Assembly (NCBI GenBank): GCA_963816535.1
Contig: CAWFKW010000003.1
Span: forward strand, 1,488,001-1,552,000
Origin: CAWFKW01 sp963816535
Lineage (GTDB): Bacteria; Bacteroidota; Ignavibacteria; Tepidaquicellales; OLB5
Direction of reading: 5' to 3'
DNA length: 64,000 nt
This document shows positions 28,292-36,423 of this stretch, piece after piece. Within the stretch, counting starts at the first letter, position 1. Every line of letters starts with the position of its first letter. The position numbers and the translations under genes were made by a program. The notes under the pieces are model-generated. The model made no database searches. It saw only the letters and a program-made list of their open reading frames with translations, and had not been told where the DNA came from.

Positions 28292-28352
28292 AAGTGAAAA
28301 GGCAAAAGGCAGAAGACAGAAGTAAAAGGCAGAAAGCAAAAGGCAAAAAGAC
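28292..28352. repeat. Heptamer-like purine repeat (AAAGGCA family), locus 1
   Basis: Runs of AAAAGGC, AGAAGGC and AGAAAGC units fill this stretch. The same units occur at 38305-38340 (opposite orientation) and 61003-61042, each time next to a gene border. The segment ends in a GCCGAGCAAGT-like tail shared with the third locus. Confidence 0.5.
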
Positions 28353-28432
28353 GCCGAGCAAGTGTAAAAGAAAATTCTGAAAATATAATATTTTAGCCCA
28401 AACGCTATGAGCTCAAGAAATTAATGAAAATT

Positions 28433-28933
28433 TCATATTGTCAACCGTTCAATTATTTCTTTATGCATCGGAAACATCTTCGCCATCTCGTCCCTCCTCC
28501 CCATCTCAAAATCCTCATAATCAAATCCGGGAGCGACTGTACACCCAGCCAGCGCATAAGAATTCTTATCGTTAATTTCGGAGGCAAACCACACTCCGCG
28601 CGGAACAACAAACTGAAACGCCTCGCCGTTTTCAAAATCATTTCCAACAAGCGCTTTGGAATACCTGCCATTTTCATCTATCATATGAATCGTAATCACC
28701 GAGCCTTCGTAAAAATGCCACATCTCATCCGATCTTATCCTGTGGAACGCCGAAAACTCATTCCCGGCAAGCAAAAAATAAATTGATGTTGAATGGCGCC
28801 TGGCGCCCGGAAATCTTTCCGGCAAATGCTTTTTTTGAATTATCTCAGCGGACCTGTATGTTTCCTTAAACCAGCCTCCCTCCGGGTGCCGCTCAAGCCC
28901 CAGCCTTTCTATCCAGTACTCTGCAGATTTCAT
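28433..28933 (-). CDS. DUF985 cupin-fold protein
   Basis: The start is set at ATG 28933 so that the protein begins MKSAEYWIERLGLERHPEGG, the usual start of the cupin_5 (DUF985) family; an upstream in-frame start would add a non-conserved 23-residue extension. The cupin core with STSIYFLLAGNEFSAFHRIRSDE and WHFYEGS is complete, as is the end APGFDYEDFEMG. The fold may bind a small molecule; members have no firm biochemical role. Length 166 residues is normal. Confidence 0.85.
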   Translation of the reverse strand: MKSAEYWIERLGLERHPEGGWFKETYRSAEIIQKKHLPERFPGARRHSTSIYFLLAGNEFSAFHRIRSDEMWHFYEGSVITIHMIDENGRYSKALVGNDFENGEAFQFVVPRGVWFASEINDKNSYALAGCTVAPGFDYEDFEMGRRDEMAKMFPMHKEIIERLTI

Positions 28934-29104
28934 AAAATTTTGCTTATTTTTGTCGTTGACAGTTTTTCTGCAGCCGCCATGCCACAGGCAGGCAAGCAGC
29001 ATTCAGCCTGCGGTAAATTTATATAAATTCAGCGTTTTAACGCAATCCTGCGGCGTTTAATGCGGAACAATCTGCCAGCATTTCAAGTATCAAAGATAAA
29101 TAAT

Positions 29105-29890
29105 ATGAAAATCAATAAAAATATGATAACGTTAATTGTATTAAACCTGTTTATTTCTTTCAGTGGTTTTGTCTGCTCCGGTTCAACCGCGGACGAGCGC
29201 AAAAACGACCCACTGCCTGATTCACGTCCCGAAAAATTTTCAGTTTCATACAGCCTTGGCGGCGGAATGCTGTATTACGGAGAATCTCTTTATATCTCTG
29301 CTGACAGCTGCTCGTATGAGATCAACGATGGCGGCGCAAAGAGTAAAATATATTTTAATCTTTCTGCGGCCGAGCTGGATGCGCTCTATAAAGTTTTTGA
29401 GGATAACCATTTTGACAGGATAAAAACCTACGAAGAACAGGTATACGACCGGGGCGGCGAGAGCATTTCTCTCTCATGGACAAACGGTAAGTATGCAAAC
29501 ATTTCCAATGCAGGGATGACTTTCGTAAAAGACAGCTGGGAAACTGAATGGTCGAATTGCCTGAACGCGCTGATGAATGTTTTGCACGCTCAGCTTGATA
29601 AACAGAAAAAAGATTATGAGATCAGAATAGATAGATCTTTCTTCGGGAAAACGATGAACATATATATCAGGAATGAAACCATTATCCCCGAAAGTACAGT
29701 AATGGCTGAAAGCGAAATGGAACATTTCGTAACTAAATCGATAAAGCTAATGCCCGGCGCACACAGAGTCTCGGTCAGCTGGGATAAAAACCGCTTCGAA
29801 ACGGTTTCCATAAATTCAGACAGCTCCAGGGGAATAGATCTATCTCTTATAAACGACTCGCTTAAAACAACGCTGATAAACAATTACTAA
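29105..29890 (+). CDS. Probable lipoprotein of unknown function
   Basis: The ATG at 29105 is preferred because it gives a signal sequence (MKINKNMITLIVLNLFISFSG) with a Cys just after it (FVCSGS), suggesting lipid attachment. The mature part of about 235 residues has alternating strands and no motif I recognise. The first half (FSVSYSLGGGMLYYGESLYIS) is followed by a helical hairpin and a C-terminal beta segment. It stands alone, between the divergent cupin gene and DoxX. Confidence 0.55.
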   Translation: MKINKNMITLIVLNLFISFSGFVCSGSTADERKNDPLPDSRPEKFSVSYSLGGGMLYYGESLYISADSCSYEINDGGAKSKIYFNLSAAELDALYKVFEDNHFDRIKTYEEQVYDRGGESISLSWTNGKYANISNAGMTFVKDSWETEWSNCLNALMNVLHAQLDKQKKDYEIRIDRSFFGKTMNIYIRNETIIPESTVMAESEMEHFVTKSIKLMPGAHRVSVSWDKNRFETVSINSDSSRGIDLSLINDSLKTTLINNY

Positions 29891-30195
29891 TTACTAATGA
29901 CTAATTACAATAAAGATTCTTTTTGTTTCATAATACATGCCTTCCTATTAGAATTAGAAATAGTATTACATAAACAAGAATTCACTCTCCCCCTTACTAA
30001 AGGGGGGTACCGGCTTTAGCCGGGGCGGGGGTCTAAAACAAGTTGCAGCTCGCTTCGGGATTGAGACCCTTGTTTTACTTTCTTTTTACGGGCTCATCAT
30101 ATACAATCTGCGTTCCTTCTGCGGCAAATTTGTATATTAACCTGAAACTTAATCAGCTCCAATATATGTTTAAACATGAAACTAACTAAACGCCT
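29891..30195. other. Intergenic stretch with G/C-rich inverted sequence, no gene seen
   Basis: A hairpin with CCCCCTT and AAGGGGG arms lies near 29988-30008, followed by a GCCGGGGCGGGGG tract. This sequence type recurs near 17297 and 48128 as a common intergenic element. No open frame with coding character is visible. Confidence 0.4.
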
Positions 30196-30618
30196 ATGGC
30201 AGCATCATTTCTATCTAAATACAAAGATTTTGGAATTCTTATTCTCAGACTCGGCATAGGGGCGGGATTTATGCTCGTGCATGGCTGGCCAAAAATTTCC
30301 GGGGGCCCGGAGTTCTGGGTAAAACAAGGCGCTTCAATGGGTAATCTCGGAATTCATTTTTGGCCGCTTTTCTGGGGATTCATGTCATCTATCACTGAGT
30401 TTGGCGGCGGCGCTTTGCTGATCCTCGGCCTGTTCACCCGCCCCGTAGTATTTTTTATGATGTGCAACATGATAGTTGCCATCACATTTCATTTAACGCA
30501 TCTTGACCCGTGGGCAAGAGTTATTTATCCGATTGAAATGATATCTGTGTTCATCGCGTTATTCTTCACCGGCCCCGGCAAGCTCAGCTTAGATAATCTT
30601 TTCTTCAAGAAAAGTTAA
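30196..30618 (+). CDS. DoxX family membrane protein
   Basis: 140 residues with four membrane helices. The family pattern is clear: ILILRLGIGAGFMLVHGWPKI, then SITEFGGGALLILGLFTRPVVFFMM and HLDPWARVIYPIEMISVFIALFFTGPGKLSLD. DoxX proteins are linked to membrane redox and sulfur stress functions, but their reaction is not settled. The gene is monocistronic. Confidence 0.85.
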   Translation: MAASFLSKYKDFGILILRLGIGAGFMLVHGWPKISGGPEFWVKQGASMGNLGIHFWPLFWGFMSSITEFGGGALLILGLFTRPVVFFMMCNMIVAITFHLTHLDPWARVIYPIEMISVFIALFFTGPGKLSLDNLFFKKS

Positions 30619-30794
30619 ATAATTACAAATTACTAATGACTAATTACATTTGTCGATTCATGTAATTAGCCGGCAGCCTACTGTTTCGATTTTCTATCTT
30701 TCGGAATTGTTTAGGATTTAGAACTTCGTATTTGTTCCCATATCATTCCATTTCGAAAAACGTCGAATTAGCGAGACGCTGAGCAAGCGTCAAT

Positions 30795-30846
30795 AAAAAT
30801 TCGACTGTTTGAGTGACGCCTTTGGCGGCACGAGTTTCGAATTTTT
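30795..30846. repeat. Short member of a long-hairpin intergenic element family
   Basis: AAAAATTCGA (30795-30804) and TCGAATTTTT (30837-30846) flank a centre with GTTTGAGTGACGCC, GGC and GGCACGAGTTT. The same centre type with longer arms occurs at 35881-36002 and 41688-41811. The surrounding gap 30619-31109 also holds the flanking motif CATTTCGAAAA and a GCCTTTCTTTTGGGCG-type pair of inverted segments, but no gene. Confidence 0.55.
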
Positions 30847-31109
30847 AACTTGCGAAAGCGACGAGCCGACGGTTTTCGGTGGCGCCCTTTTCTTTCGCCT
30901 TTCTTTTGGGCGAGCAAAAAGAAAGGCAAAATGATATTAATTCTATTTGCTTTACAAAAATTGCATTCATTAATTGCCTCTTATGTGTTTTTCTTTACCC
31001 GCATTGTGATTAACTTTACAGAATAATTCGTGTCATTTCTAACATATTTAGCTATTTGATTTTTTCGTCTAATTGGTGAGTTTTTATATGTTCTGTTTAA
31101 TATTAATAA

Positions 31110-31862
31110 ATGAAATTTAAGATCTATCTTGAATACAACGGCGCAAATTACTCCGGCTGGCAGAAACAGCCAAAGGAATCCGCCATCAAGACCGTCCAGG
31201 GCACGCTTACAAAAGCCATACAGGCGGTATTTAAAAAATCCAAAAGTAAAAATGATTTCATCGACCTGCAGGGCTCCGGAAGAACCGATGCGGGAGTCCA
31301 TGCAATCGAACAGGTCGCGCACCTTGATTGCGTTACAATGCTGGGCCCTGAAATCCTGAAAATGAAGATCAACGACGAGCTCCCCTCTGATATCAACATC
31401 CTCGAAATAGAAAAAGCGCACGCCACGTTTCATGCGCGGCATATGGCGAAATCACGCCAGTATCTTTATGTTATATCAAAGCGCCGCACGGCATTTGAAA
31501 AACGTTTTGTTTGGTGGATAAAAGACAAGCTTGACGTGAAGAAAATGCAGGGCGCCGCAAAGCTGTTTGAGGGTATGCATGACTTCATTTCATTTGCAGA
31601 AAAAAACGCGGAAGATAAATCAACAAAATGCCAAGTAGAGTTTATTGAAGTGACCGATTCAGAAGAAAAAATTTATATCCGTATCCGCGCCTCGCACTTT
31701 TTATGGAAGATGGTGAGAAGGATTGTCGGCGTGTTGGTTGAAGTAGGCAGAGGAACCATGACCGGCCGCGATATAGAAAAATTCCTGAGCGGCCATTACG
31801 ACAGCGTTGCAGAGTACACAGCGCCTCCATCGGGATTGTTTTTGGAGAAAGTGGAATATTAA
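31110..31862 (+). CDS. truA: tRNA pseudouridine(38-40) synthase
   Basis: A 250-residue TruA. The N-terminal strand KIYLEYNGANYSGWQKQ, the catalytic motif GSGRTDAGVHA with nucleophile Asp60, and the end pattern FLWKMVRRIVGVLVEVGRG are all present. It modifies uridines 38-40 in the anticodon stem-loop of several tRNAs. It is convergent with the Ppx/GppA gene, with a gap of only 35 nt. Confidence 0.96.
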   Translation: MKFKIYLEYNGANYSGWQKQPKESAIKTVQGTLTKAIQAVFKKSKSKNDFIDLQGSGRTDAGVHAIEQVAHLDCVTMLGPEILKMKINDELPSDINILEIEKAHATFHARHMAKSRQYLYVISKRRTAFEKRFVWWIKDKLDVKKMQGAAKLFEGMHDFISFAEKNAEDKSTKCQVEFIEVTDSEEKIYIRIRASHFLWKMVRRIVGVLVEVGRGTMTGRDIEKFLSGHYDSVAEYTAPPSGLFLEKVEY

Positions 31863-31897
31863 TCCTGCAATAACCTGCAACTTGCTAACCTGCGACC

Positions 31898-33457
31898 CTA
31901 GGCCGTCTCAAACTTAACTTCCACCCCATACGTTTCTTCAAAGAGCTGTTTCTTTTGCTCGGCCGCCCATATCTCAAGCTCAAGCTGCTTGCCCTGATTC
32001 GCTTTTAGCGTAATATCCAGCTGCCCGTTCTTGCGGCTGCAGACCAAATCCCTAACCGATGACTGGTGTGTCCTGTCTAATCCATCCGCTACCCGCAATA
32101 TCGATGCAAGTTTTTTTACAATCAGCTGGTCCTCGGCGCTAAGCTTCGCGAAATCAGCGTGCTTGGCTTTAGGGTGACTCTTCCTGTGATAGCGCGCAAC
32201 ATTCGCAATGATTTCTTTTTCGTTTTCCGTATATCCCAAAAGCTCCGAGTTCCTTATCAGGTAATATGAATGCCTGTGATGCTGCGAGTGCGATACAAAA
32301 CACCCGACCTCATGCAGAATTGCCGCCGCTTCAAGATATTCGCGTTCCGCAGCGCCCAGATTATGAAGCTCCTTGGTCTGGTCAAATATTTTCAGGGCCA
32401 TGGCCGCGACGCTCATCGAGTGTTCCTTCTCAAACTTAAAAGCCTCCGCTATATGCAACACGCTCTTATATCGTATATCGTCAAGATGCCCGGCGCGTTT
32501 TGACATATATTTCTTTTCCATCGTATCGAACACAATTCCTTCGCGCAGCGCGAACTCGGAAACTGTAAGTTCTTTCAGTTCAAGCTCTTTGAATATCTGT
32601 TCAACAATTATAACTCCGCCTACCATAATATCGGCGCGCGCGGGATCTAAGCCCGGGATTTTAGCCCGCTGTTTGATGGTTTTTGCATCAAGTATCTCTT
32701 CAACAACTTCTTTCAGCTCATCTTTGGTGAAAGTAAAGTTATTGATGGTAGTTTCAGCCGCTTCACCGCGCTTGGTTTTTATTATACTTGCAATGTTATT
32801 TATAGTGCCGGATGACCCTATAGCTTCCTCAAACGGAATTTTCTTAATTGCCCGCGCGATCGTATTCACCATTCCCTTTACAAACTTGCGGCACTCTTTT
32901 ACCTGCTTCGAATCGATCTCCTTCGCGTCTCCGAAGAACCGCTGCGTTGTGCGCATCGCGCCAAGTTTAAGCGAGTTATCGTAAATAATTTCCCTGTGAA
33001 GCCCGATTAAAAACTCTGCGCTTCCGCCGCCAATATCGATCAGTAATATCCGCTTGTTGAAAACGGGCAGCGCCTGCAATATCCCAAGATAAATATACCT
33101 CGCTTCCTCGACTCCGGATGCGACCTCGATCCTGATCCCTGTCGCTTCCCTGACCCGTTTTATAAACTCAGCCTGGTTCTTTGCTTCCCGCACCGCGCTT
33201 GTAGCTATCGCGCGCAGCTGCGCCTCGGCCGAATCTGCCATAGCCTTAAACCGCTTCAGCGTTTCAATGCCCCTCTGCATTGCATCTTCGGACAGGTACT
33301 TCATATCGGTCGAGCCAGTGCCTAGCCGAACGTTTTCCTTCTCTCTGCCGAGTATTTTAAACTTGCCCGTAGCAGCATCCGCTTCAACTATCACAAGATG
33401 AAACGAGTTAGTGCCGATATCCACCGCCGCTAAACGCGGTCTAATCGAATTCGTCAA
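31898..33457 (-). CDS. Ppx/GppA phosphatase family protein with HD domain
   Basis: 519 residues. The actin-like ATPase fold is shown by AAVDIGTNSFHLVIVE and LLIDIGGGSAEFLIG; residues beyond about 310 form an HD-type domain (ILHEVGCFVSHSQHHRHSYYLI). Members break down polyphosphate from the end or convert pppGpp to ppGpp; the sequence does not decide between exopolyphosphatase and guanosine pentaphosphatase. The gene is alone on its strand. Confidence 0.88.
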   Translation of the reverse strand: MTNSIRPRLAAVDIGTNSFHLVIVEADAATGKFKILGREKENVRLGTGSTDMKYLSEDAMQRGIETLKRFKAMADSAEAQLRAIATSAVREAKNQAEFIKRVREATGIRIEVASGVEEARYIYLGILQALPVFNKRILLIDIGGGSAEFLIGLHREIIYDNSLKLGAMRTTQRFFGDAKEIDSKQVKECRKFVKGMVNTIARAIKKIPFEEAIGSSGTINNIASIIKTKRGEAAETTINNFTFTKDELKEVVEEILDAKTIKQRAKIPGLDPARADIMVGGVIIVEQIFKELELKELTVSEFALREGIVFDTMEKKYMSKRAGHLDDIRYKSVLHIAEAFKFEKEHSMSVAAMALKIFDQTKELHNLGAAEREYLEAAAILHEVGCFVSHSQHHRHSYYLIRNSELLGYTENEKEIIANVARYHRKSHPKAKHADFAKLSAEDQLIVKKLASILRVADGLDRTHQSSVRDLVCSRKNGQLDITLKANQGKQLELEIWAAEQKKQLFEETYGVEVKFETA

Positions 33458-33577
33458 ATTACCAAATTTATCAAATTACTCAAATTCATCCAAAATTTGT
33501 TTAATTAACAATTAACCGTTTTAGGGTTTATCCTTATGAACTTTATGAACTTCTAACCTTATAAACTTTCCGGCAAA

Positions 33578-34159
33578 TCAATAATCATATTCCATTTCTT
33601 CCGCAGTTTTTGCCCCGTGATCATTCCCGACTAATTTATCTATCGCATGCAGCGACATATTTATCCCGGCCGATATCCCGCCCGAAGTAATAATTTTTCC
33701 TGAATCTACATATTTGACCATTTCAACAAGCTCAATATCAGGGAAAGTTTCCTGAAATTCCTTATATGACCCGTGATGCGTTGTGGCTTTTGTTACATTC
33801 AGGACTCCCGCGTAACCGGCAATAAAAACGCCCGTGCAGACAGTTAGAAGTAACTCAACTTTATCATACATAATCTTCACCCAATCTGTGATTAGTTTAT
33901 TATGCATCTGGATCTTCCTGCCGTTGCCTCCCGGTATGATAAGTATATCGGTATCCGGACAATTATTAATAGAGTAATCCGGCGTAATTCTAAATCCGTT
34001 CCTGGCGGAAACAACCTCTTCTGTTTCGGCGACAGTGTATACATGAAACAAAAGTTCTTCAGCGACTTCATTCGCAACGTTGAACGCTTCAAACGGTCCA
34101 GAAAAATCCAGAACCTCCGCATTTTCATATATTAATATCGCTACGTTGCGTGTTTTCAT
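33578..34159 (-). CDS. DJ-1/PfpI family protein
   Basis: 193 residues with a class I glutamine amidotransferase-like fold. The nucleophile elbow is LLLTVCTGVFIAGYAGVL with Cys108, and the acidic partner lies in the N-terminal AEVLDFSGPFEAF (as in isonitrile-hydratase-like members). The end TSGGISAGINMSLHAID is typical. The reaction is uncertain; the subgroup includes the N-terminal domain of some AraC regulators, but no DNA-binding domain is present. Confidence 0.85.
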   Translation of the reverse strand: MKTRNVAILIYENAEVLDFSGPFEAFNVANEVAEELLFHVYTVAETEEVVSARNGFRITPDYSINNCPDTDILIIPGGNGRKIQMHNKLITDWVKIMYDKVELLLTVCTGVFIAGYAGVLNVTKATTHHGSYKEFQETFPDIELVEMVKYVDSGKIITSGGISAGINMSLHAIDKLVGNDHGAKTAEEMEYDY

Positions 34160-34259
34160 TTAATTGTTTTTCTCTATTTATTATTAAACTTTAATAATGG
34201 TTTTATTTTTATCCGTTCATTTGCCTTCGTCTCCGCTCAGGCTGAAGTGTACTTGATTA

Positions 34260-34345
34260 TTTATTATTCATTATTTCACTATTTCGCCAATTCACTATTT
34301 CACCAGTTCACCAATTCACTACTTCACCAGTTTGTTATTTCATTA
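34260..34345. repeat. 9-bp repeat cluster (TTCACCAGT type)
   Basis: Imperfect 9-bp units such as TTCACTATT, TTCACCAGT and TTCACCAAT follow each other upstream of and into the 3' end of the hydrolase gene. The reverse complement of the same unit (ACTGGTGAA) is repeated at 38217-38285, on the far side of the PNGase F-like gene. Confidence 0.55.
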
Positions 34346-35759
34346 TCTCAACATGTTGTTTTATCCACTCTGTTATAGTATCCAGAAATCCAGGAAGAAA
34401 TTCTTTTGGCAGGTTTACATACTCAGACGGGTTCCCCGTTATCGCCTGCTGGAATAAATGATTCGCATCAGGGAAAGTTTTAATTGTAAAATCCTTGTTC
34501 CCCGCTTTGGTCAGCGCATCGCGCATCGGCTTTTCATTTTGCTTCACGGGAACCTGCATGTCTTTCCCGCCGAAGAGCGCCAGAACCGGGCAGGTTACTT
34601 TTGTGAGAGCGGGGTATGGGTCATAAGTCATAAAATATTCCATCCACGGCGAAGTGAATTCGCTCATGGTAAGGTCTGTCATTGTATTTACATACTGTTC
34701 TTTATCTCCAACCGATTTTTTCTGTTCTTTTGACATCTTCTTATACGAACGCTCCATACTCTCCCTGAATTTCTTTTTCAGCTCATCCCATCCCGTATTG
34801 TTCTTCACGGCATCGTAAACCATATCAAGCATCTTCATATACCCGTCTATCTCCGCATCAGAGCTGCTGTCAGCCTTCATTATCAGCTTGGACTGTTCTT
34901 TTAAAATATCGATTCCCATAACCGAAGGCCCTGCAATTAATACTATGAAAGCTACGTTATATTTTGAAGCGACCATCGGAGCTATAATTCCGCCTTCGCT
35001 GTGGCCGCAAAGTCCTATCTGGTCAGGATTAATATCATCGCGGGCCTTAAGATACTTAACCGCTTCTATTACGTCGCCGGCAAAGTCCTCCGAAGTCGAT
35101 TCAGAAACGCTCTTGCCCGTTGAACCGCCCACGCCTCTGTCATCATATCTCAGTACGGCTATTCCGTTTCTTGTAAGGTCGTCCGCAATTATCCTGAAGG
35201 GCTTAAAGCCCATAATTTCTTCGTCCCTGTTCTGCGGGCCGCTTCCGGTGATCATTACAACCGCGGGATGCTTCCCTGCAGTTTCAGGAAGCGTCAGGGT
35301 TCCGGCAAATTTATTTTCCCCATTCGTGAAAATAATTTCTTCCTGTTTATATGGAAGCGGCGACTGTGTTGTATCGGTTTCCTGTTCCTCTTTTAATTCG
35401 CCGCGCTTCAAATAGAACGTTCCGGTGAATCCCGCCTGTTTAAAGCTCCCGGTAATAGAATCCTCATTCATAACTCCGTCAAACCGGGCAAGTCCGGGGC
35501 CTGCGGGAAGCTCAAAATAGATCTTCGGCGAAACAAATAATATGTGGATCAGCTTAACGTTCTTCGCGCCTTGCTGGGGTATATCAATGGCGCCCCTTAC
35601 GCTGTCAGGGTCTGTTTGGAAATTTACCTTTATTCCAAGCTCATTCCCAAACACTGCGATCGCGCCCTTCCAATGACCGTCGGGACTTGGCTGGGCAATG
35701 CAGATTGCGGAAAATAACAAATATGAAAATACGAATAATACTAACTTTACGATTGACAT
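34335..35759 (-). CDS. Secreted alpha/beta hydrolase (peptidase S9 / dienelactone hydrolase type)
   Basis: The ATG at 35759 gives a clean signal peptide (MSIVKLVLFVFSYLLFSAIC). An N-terminal beta domain of about 120 residues precedes the hydrolase core: oxyanion loop MITGSGPQNRDEE, nucleophile elbow GLCGHSEGG, acid in FGGKDMQVP and His in PDANHLF. All triad residues are present, so it should be active on an ester or peptide substrate outside the cytoplasm. A GTG and ATG further upstream would add 16 residues before the signal sequence, which is less likely. Confidence 0.82.
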   Translation of the reverse strand: MSIVKLVLFVFSYLLFSAICIAQPSPDGHWKGAIAVFGNELGIKVNFQTDPDSVRGAIDIPQQGAKNVKLIHILFVSPKIYFELPAGPGLARFDGVMNEDSITGSFKQAGFTGTFYLKRGELKEEQETDTTQSPLPYKQEEIIFTNGENKFAGTLTLPETAGKHPAVVMITGSGPQNRDEEIMGFKPFRIIADDLTRNGIAVLRYDDRGVGGSTGKSVSESTSEDFAGDVIEAVKYLKARDDINPDQIGLCGHSEGGIIAPMVASKYNVAFIVLIAGPSVMGIDILKEQSKLIMKADSSSDAEIDGYMKMLDMVYDAVKNNTGWDELKKKFRESMERSYKKMSKEQKKSVGDKEQYVNTMTDLTMSEFTSPWMEYFMTYDPYPALTKVTCPVLALFGGKDMQVPVKQNEKPMRDALTKAGNKDFTIKTFPDANHLFQQAITGNPSEYVNLPKEFLPGFLDTITEWIKQHVEIMK

Positions 35760-35880
35760 GCTTTCATGCAGGATAGTTACAGCAAAAATACTAAAGTTTT
35801 TCATCACCTTCTAACGACCATTTGGCGCCTTACATGATTCCCCAAATTCTCTCGTATTTTTTACTTCGTCTTTGTCCTCT

Positions 35881-36002
35881 TAAAAATTGGCGTTAAAAAA
35901 TTGACTGAATGAAGCGTAACCAAAAAATTTGTTTGACTGTTGCCTTGGCGACACGAGTTCATTTTTTAGTAGCGCAATGAAGTCAATTTTAGCCAATTTT
36001 TA
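35881..36002. repeat. Long-hairpin intergenic element (MITE-like), copy 2
   Basis: TAAAAATTGGC (35881-35891) is the exact inverse of GCCAATTTTTA (35992-36002). Inside, further inverted segments surround a centre TTTGACTGTTGCCTTGGCGA followed by ACACGAGTT. The right flank carries TTGGTTCTTGGAGCC and TGTCAAGACAAAAAGAACAA, also seen beside the copy at 41688. No reading frame is present. Confidence 0.6.
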
Positions 36003-36203
36003 AGTAGACTTGATTTTTTTGGTTCTTGGAGCCTGTCCCGCACTTGATGCGGGATGTCAAGACAAAAAGAACAATAAATATTTAATATAGATTATAACAA
36101 AAATTTTTAATGGTAAGTTATCCTATAAGGTTGTTAACTAACTGCAGCAAAATTTGATATCAAACGTTTGATCCCCGCCTGCGCGGGGATTTAAACCAAA
36201 TAA

Positions 36204-36340
36204 AAACTCCCGGCCCACATATGAACCGGGAGTATAATTTATTTAAAAATAAATATTAAATCGCAGCAAGTCCCCTGGGTAAGCGGGCGCCTACTTGCGG
36301 GAACGATGGCCACCCTTACAAAACCATCTCTTGCTGCTAC
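36204..36340 (-). ncRNA. Candidate structured small RNA with intrinsic terminator
   Basis: On the minus strand GCAGCAAG (36337-36330) and CTTGCTGC (36270-36263) form a perfect 8-bp closing helix. Inside are one arm GATGG/CCATC and a second arm made of GTTCCC/GGGGAC plus a GTAGGC/GCTTAC hairpin, a three-way junction. An A/T-rich linker leads to a terminator, ACTCCCGG (36231-36224) and CCGGGAGT (36211-36204), then T5. It lies downstream of the PNGase F-like gene on the same strand. It does not match the riboswitches, SRP RNA or tmRNA patterns I know; a 6S-type or 3'-UTR-derived RNA is possible. Confidence 0.55.
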
Positions 36341-36423
36341 CAATATAACAAGCCCGATTGTATTATTGTTTCAGTATAGCGCCGGAATATCAAAATAATG
36401 CAGCCGACCTTTATCTGTCGGAA

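Noticed and set aside
28934..29002. 23-residue extension of the cupin protein with Cys residues, resembling a lipoprotein signal
   Set aside because: There is no hydrophobic stretch and the DUF985 family begins at ATG 28933.
36241..36340. SRP 4.5S RNA or a known riboswitch at 36.3 kb
   Set aside because: The GGAAGCAGC-type SRP tip and riboswitch core sequences I know are not present, so it was left as an unnamed RNA.
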